From: Nitrospinota bacterium | GTDB taxonomy: Bacteria > Nitrospinota_A > JADGAW01 | Length of the DNA: 16,937 nt | Direction: 5' to 3' | Assembly (NCBI GenBank): GCA_015231815.1 | Contig: JADGAW010000027.1 | Span: 1 to 16,937 of the forward strand | Shown: one piece after another, positions 15,738 through 16,937 of the stretch | Numbering within the stretch: the first letter of the stretch is position 1 | Layout: every line of letters starts with the position of its first letter | Translations under genes and position numbers: made by a program | The notes under the pieces: generated by a model | Seen by the model: only the letters and a program-made list of their open reading frames with translations | What the model was told of the DNA's origin: nothing | The model's database searches: none

Positions 15738-16483
15738 CTTACAATTCCTCTTGTACTTGATTTACAAAAATCAATAATAGTTTTTATTTCTGGACTTTTA
15801 AAGTTTGTTTCCAGTTCTTTCATTGCATCATCAAGCAATAAGTTTTTCTTGAAAATAATTTTAAATGCTTCTTTTATTTCCTTAATTACCTCCTTGCTTT
15901 TTCCATCACGCTCTAACCCCACTTTATTAATTGTGCGAACCGAAACAGGATTTCCTTCATAGATAAAGAAAGGGAGCACATCCTGTGGAATCCGGCTTAA
16001 ACCACTTATCATAGCGAGTTCACCAATTTTAATATATTGGTGCATACCAACATACCCGGATATAAATGCTTTTCGCCCTATCTCAATATGTCCGGGAACA
16101 GCAGTATAGTTTACTACAACAACATCATCAGCAAGGATGCAATCATGAGCAATATGAGCGTAAGCCATAATGAAACAGTTGTTTCCCAAAACTGTTGATT
16201 TCCCCTCTTCCCGGGCTCTGTTAATAGTTACATATTCACGAATGACACAATCATTGCCAATCTTCACATAAGAAGGAACTTTTTTCCAACCCTTTACCTG
16301 TGGGTCACCTCCAATAACAGCATAATTCCCAACCTCAACATTATCACCTATTTCAACTCCCCCTAAGAGCATAGCAAAGGGTAAAATTTTACAATTTTTA
16401 CCAACCTTTACCCCATCTTCGATTATCGCTAAAGGGGAAACCTCAGAACCTTCACCTATTATTGCATTGGATGATATTGACAT
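15734..16483 (-). CDS. lpxA: UDP-GlcNAc (or related) O/N-acyltransferase LpxA
   Basis: LpxA transfers a 3-hydroxyacyl chain from ACP to UDP-GlcNAc, the first step of lipid A synthesis. This 249-residue copy has the hexapeptide left-handed beta-helix and C-terminal helical domain ending STRGIVR. The catalytic histidine is H113 (E. coli H125) in AHIAHDC; H110, H132, H148 and R192 match E. coli H122, H144, H160 and R204. G161 matches E. coli G173, which in that enzyme allows a C14 chain. Differences: the region before the helix is about 11 residues shorter than E. coli, the PQDLKY segment reads PQVKGW, and E200 is V, all near the sugar-binding end. It overlaps the dehydrogenase gene by 4 nt. No evident ribosome-binding site. 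Confidence 0.93.
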   Translation of the reverse strand: MSISSNAIIGEGSEVSPLAIIEDGVKVGKNCKILPFAMLLGGVEIGDNVEVGNYAVIGGDPQVKGWKKVPSYVKIGNDCVIREYVTINRAREEGKSTVLGNNCFIMAYAHIAHDCILADDVVVVNYTAVPGHIEIGRKAFISGYVGMHQYIKIGELAMISGLSRIPQDVLPFFIYEGNPVSVRTINKVGLERDGKSKEVIKEIKEAFKIIFKKNLLLDDAMKELETNFKSPEIKTIIDFCKSSTRGIVR

Positions 16484-16518
16484 TTAAAGAGTTTATTCTG
16501 GTTACTTAATAATTTAAG

Positions 16519-16937
16519 TTAATAAAGTTCCCTTAGCAGTTCCTGTCGTAAAAAATGCAGGTTTTCTTTATCAAGGTTGATTGCAACAGAGTTTAAATCG
16601 ACCCTATTATCGCATTTAATCGTAATTTTTTTATCGCCAAATATCTCTCTCAAAGCATGAAGGTTTTCATTGCAATGACCCCTGTATTCTGAAAGCCTCT
16701 TATTATTTACACAGATTTCTATGTCATGCTTACAACTGCATTCACGAATGATTTTCTTGAGAAGCTTAAGTGCAATAGCAGAATGAAGTTTATGCTTCAA
16801 TGCAGGGTGGTGGATCTGAGATAAATACTCATTTATTCCTTCACCTGATTCTGGCAAGCCAACTCTAATTACCTTCTTATTGTTTAACTCCAGATAAACC
16901 AAAGCTTGTTCAAGAATTAAAAGAGTTTTATGCTCTT
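16519..16937 (-). CDS. Unrecognised protein, 5' end cut by the window
   Basis: The reading frame is open from its stop at 16519 to the window edge at 16937, so at least 139 residues are visible and the true start lies outside; the in-frame TTG at 16902 is not a supported start because the frame continues upstream (EHKTLLILEQALV). The visible part is soluble, with no membrane helix, and looks alpha/beta: helix ALKHKLHSAIALKLLKKIIREC, strand DIEICVNNK, helix NENLHALREIFG, strand KITIKCD, C-terminal helix NLHFLRQELLREL. Several cysteines and histidines are scattered, not clustered. It lies 35 nt upstream of lpxA. I cannot name the family; a loose likeness to the end of RNase E/G-type proteins was judged too weak. 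Confidence 0.5.
   Translation of the reverse strand, partial: EHKTLLILEQALVYLELNNKKVIRVGLPESGEGINEYLSQIHHPALKHKLHSAIALKLLKKIIRECSCKHDIEICVNNKRLSEYRGHCNENLHALREIFGDKKITIKCDNRVDLNSVAINLDKENLHFLRQELLRELY

Noticed and set aside
16519..16937. Resemblance of the partial protein to the C-terminal part of RNase E/G or FliH
   Set aside because: Only a general helix-strand pattern agrees. The CPxC motif of RNase E/G and FliH hallmarks are not seen in the visible part.

Overview
The window is AT-rich chromosomal DNA from a Gram-negative bacterium with lipopolysaccharide. It carries lpxA, lpxI and an lptC homologue, and its envelope genes encode signal peptides, lipoboxes and SPOR/SHOCT domains. LpxI (rather than LpxH), a Gfo/Idh dehydrogenase between lpxA and lpxI, DUF3568-type lipoproteins and PilZ/chemotaxis genes fit best with a deltaproteobacterial-type lineage (Desulfobacterota, SAR324 or relatives). 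That placement is inference. No tRNA, rRNA, insertion sequence, CRISPR array or phage gene is visible, and gene packing is tight, so this looks like ordinary core chromosome with some lineage-specific twists.

Layout. (1) 26-601 (+): a secreted DUF1566 protein. (2) 612-3356 (-): a three-gene metal/redox-looking set made of a periplasmic DUF4399 protein, a Met/His-rich membrane-anchored protein and a nine-helix polyferredoxin resembling FtrD/NapH/NosR. A possible operator and a hairpin lie between them. (3) 3694-5688 (-): a methyl-accepting chemotaxis protein with a long helical sensor. (4) 5910-8527 (-): YggT (with three repeats instead of the usual one or two), YggU/DUF167 and a DUF3568+SPOR lipoprotein. 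(5) 8601-10830 (+), divergent from yggT: an LptC homologue, an unrecognised 86-residue protein and a protein with two YcgR-like PilZ modules, both with an intact c-di-GMP signature. (6) 10892-16937 (-): a tight run that may be one operon, in transcription order: unknown protein (cut by the window end), lpxA, Gfo/Idh dehydrogenase, lpxI, surE, an RCK/TrkA-type NAD-binding protein, a SHOCT lipoprotein, proC.

How they fit together. Regions 4-6 are mainly envelope housekeeping: the first acyltransferase and the pyrophosphatase of lipid A synthesis, LPS export (LptC), and peptidoglycan-binding or outer-membrane lipoproteins, with small metabolic genes (surE, proC, RCK) attached. Region 2 is the best candidate for a poorly described system. 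It has a polyferredoxin as electron carrier and periplasmic Met/His-rich and histidine-containing proteins, but no metal permease in the window. The LpxA variant beside a UDP-sugar 3-dehydrogenase-like gene is the second place to look, because it may mark a modified lipid A precursor.

All assignments come from reading motifs in translated sequence. No database search was run.
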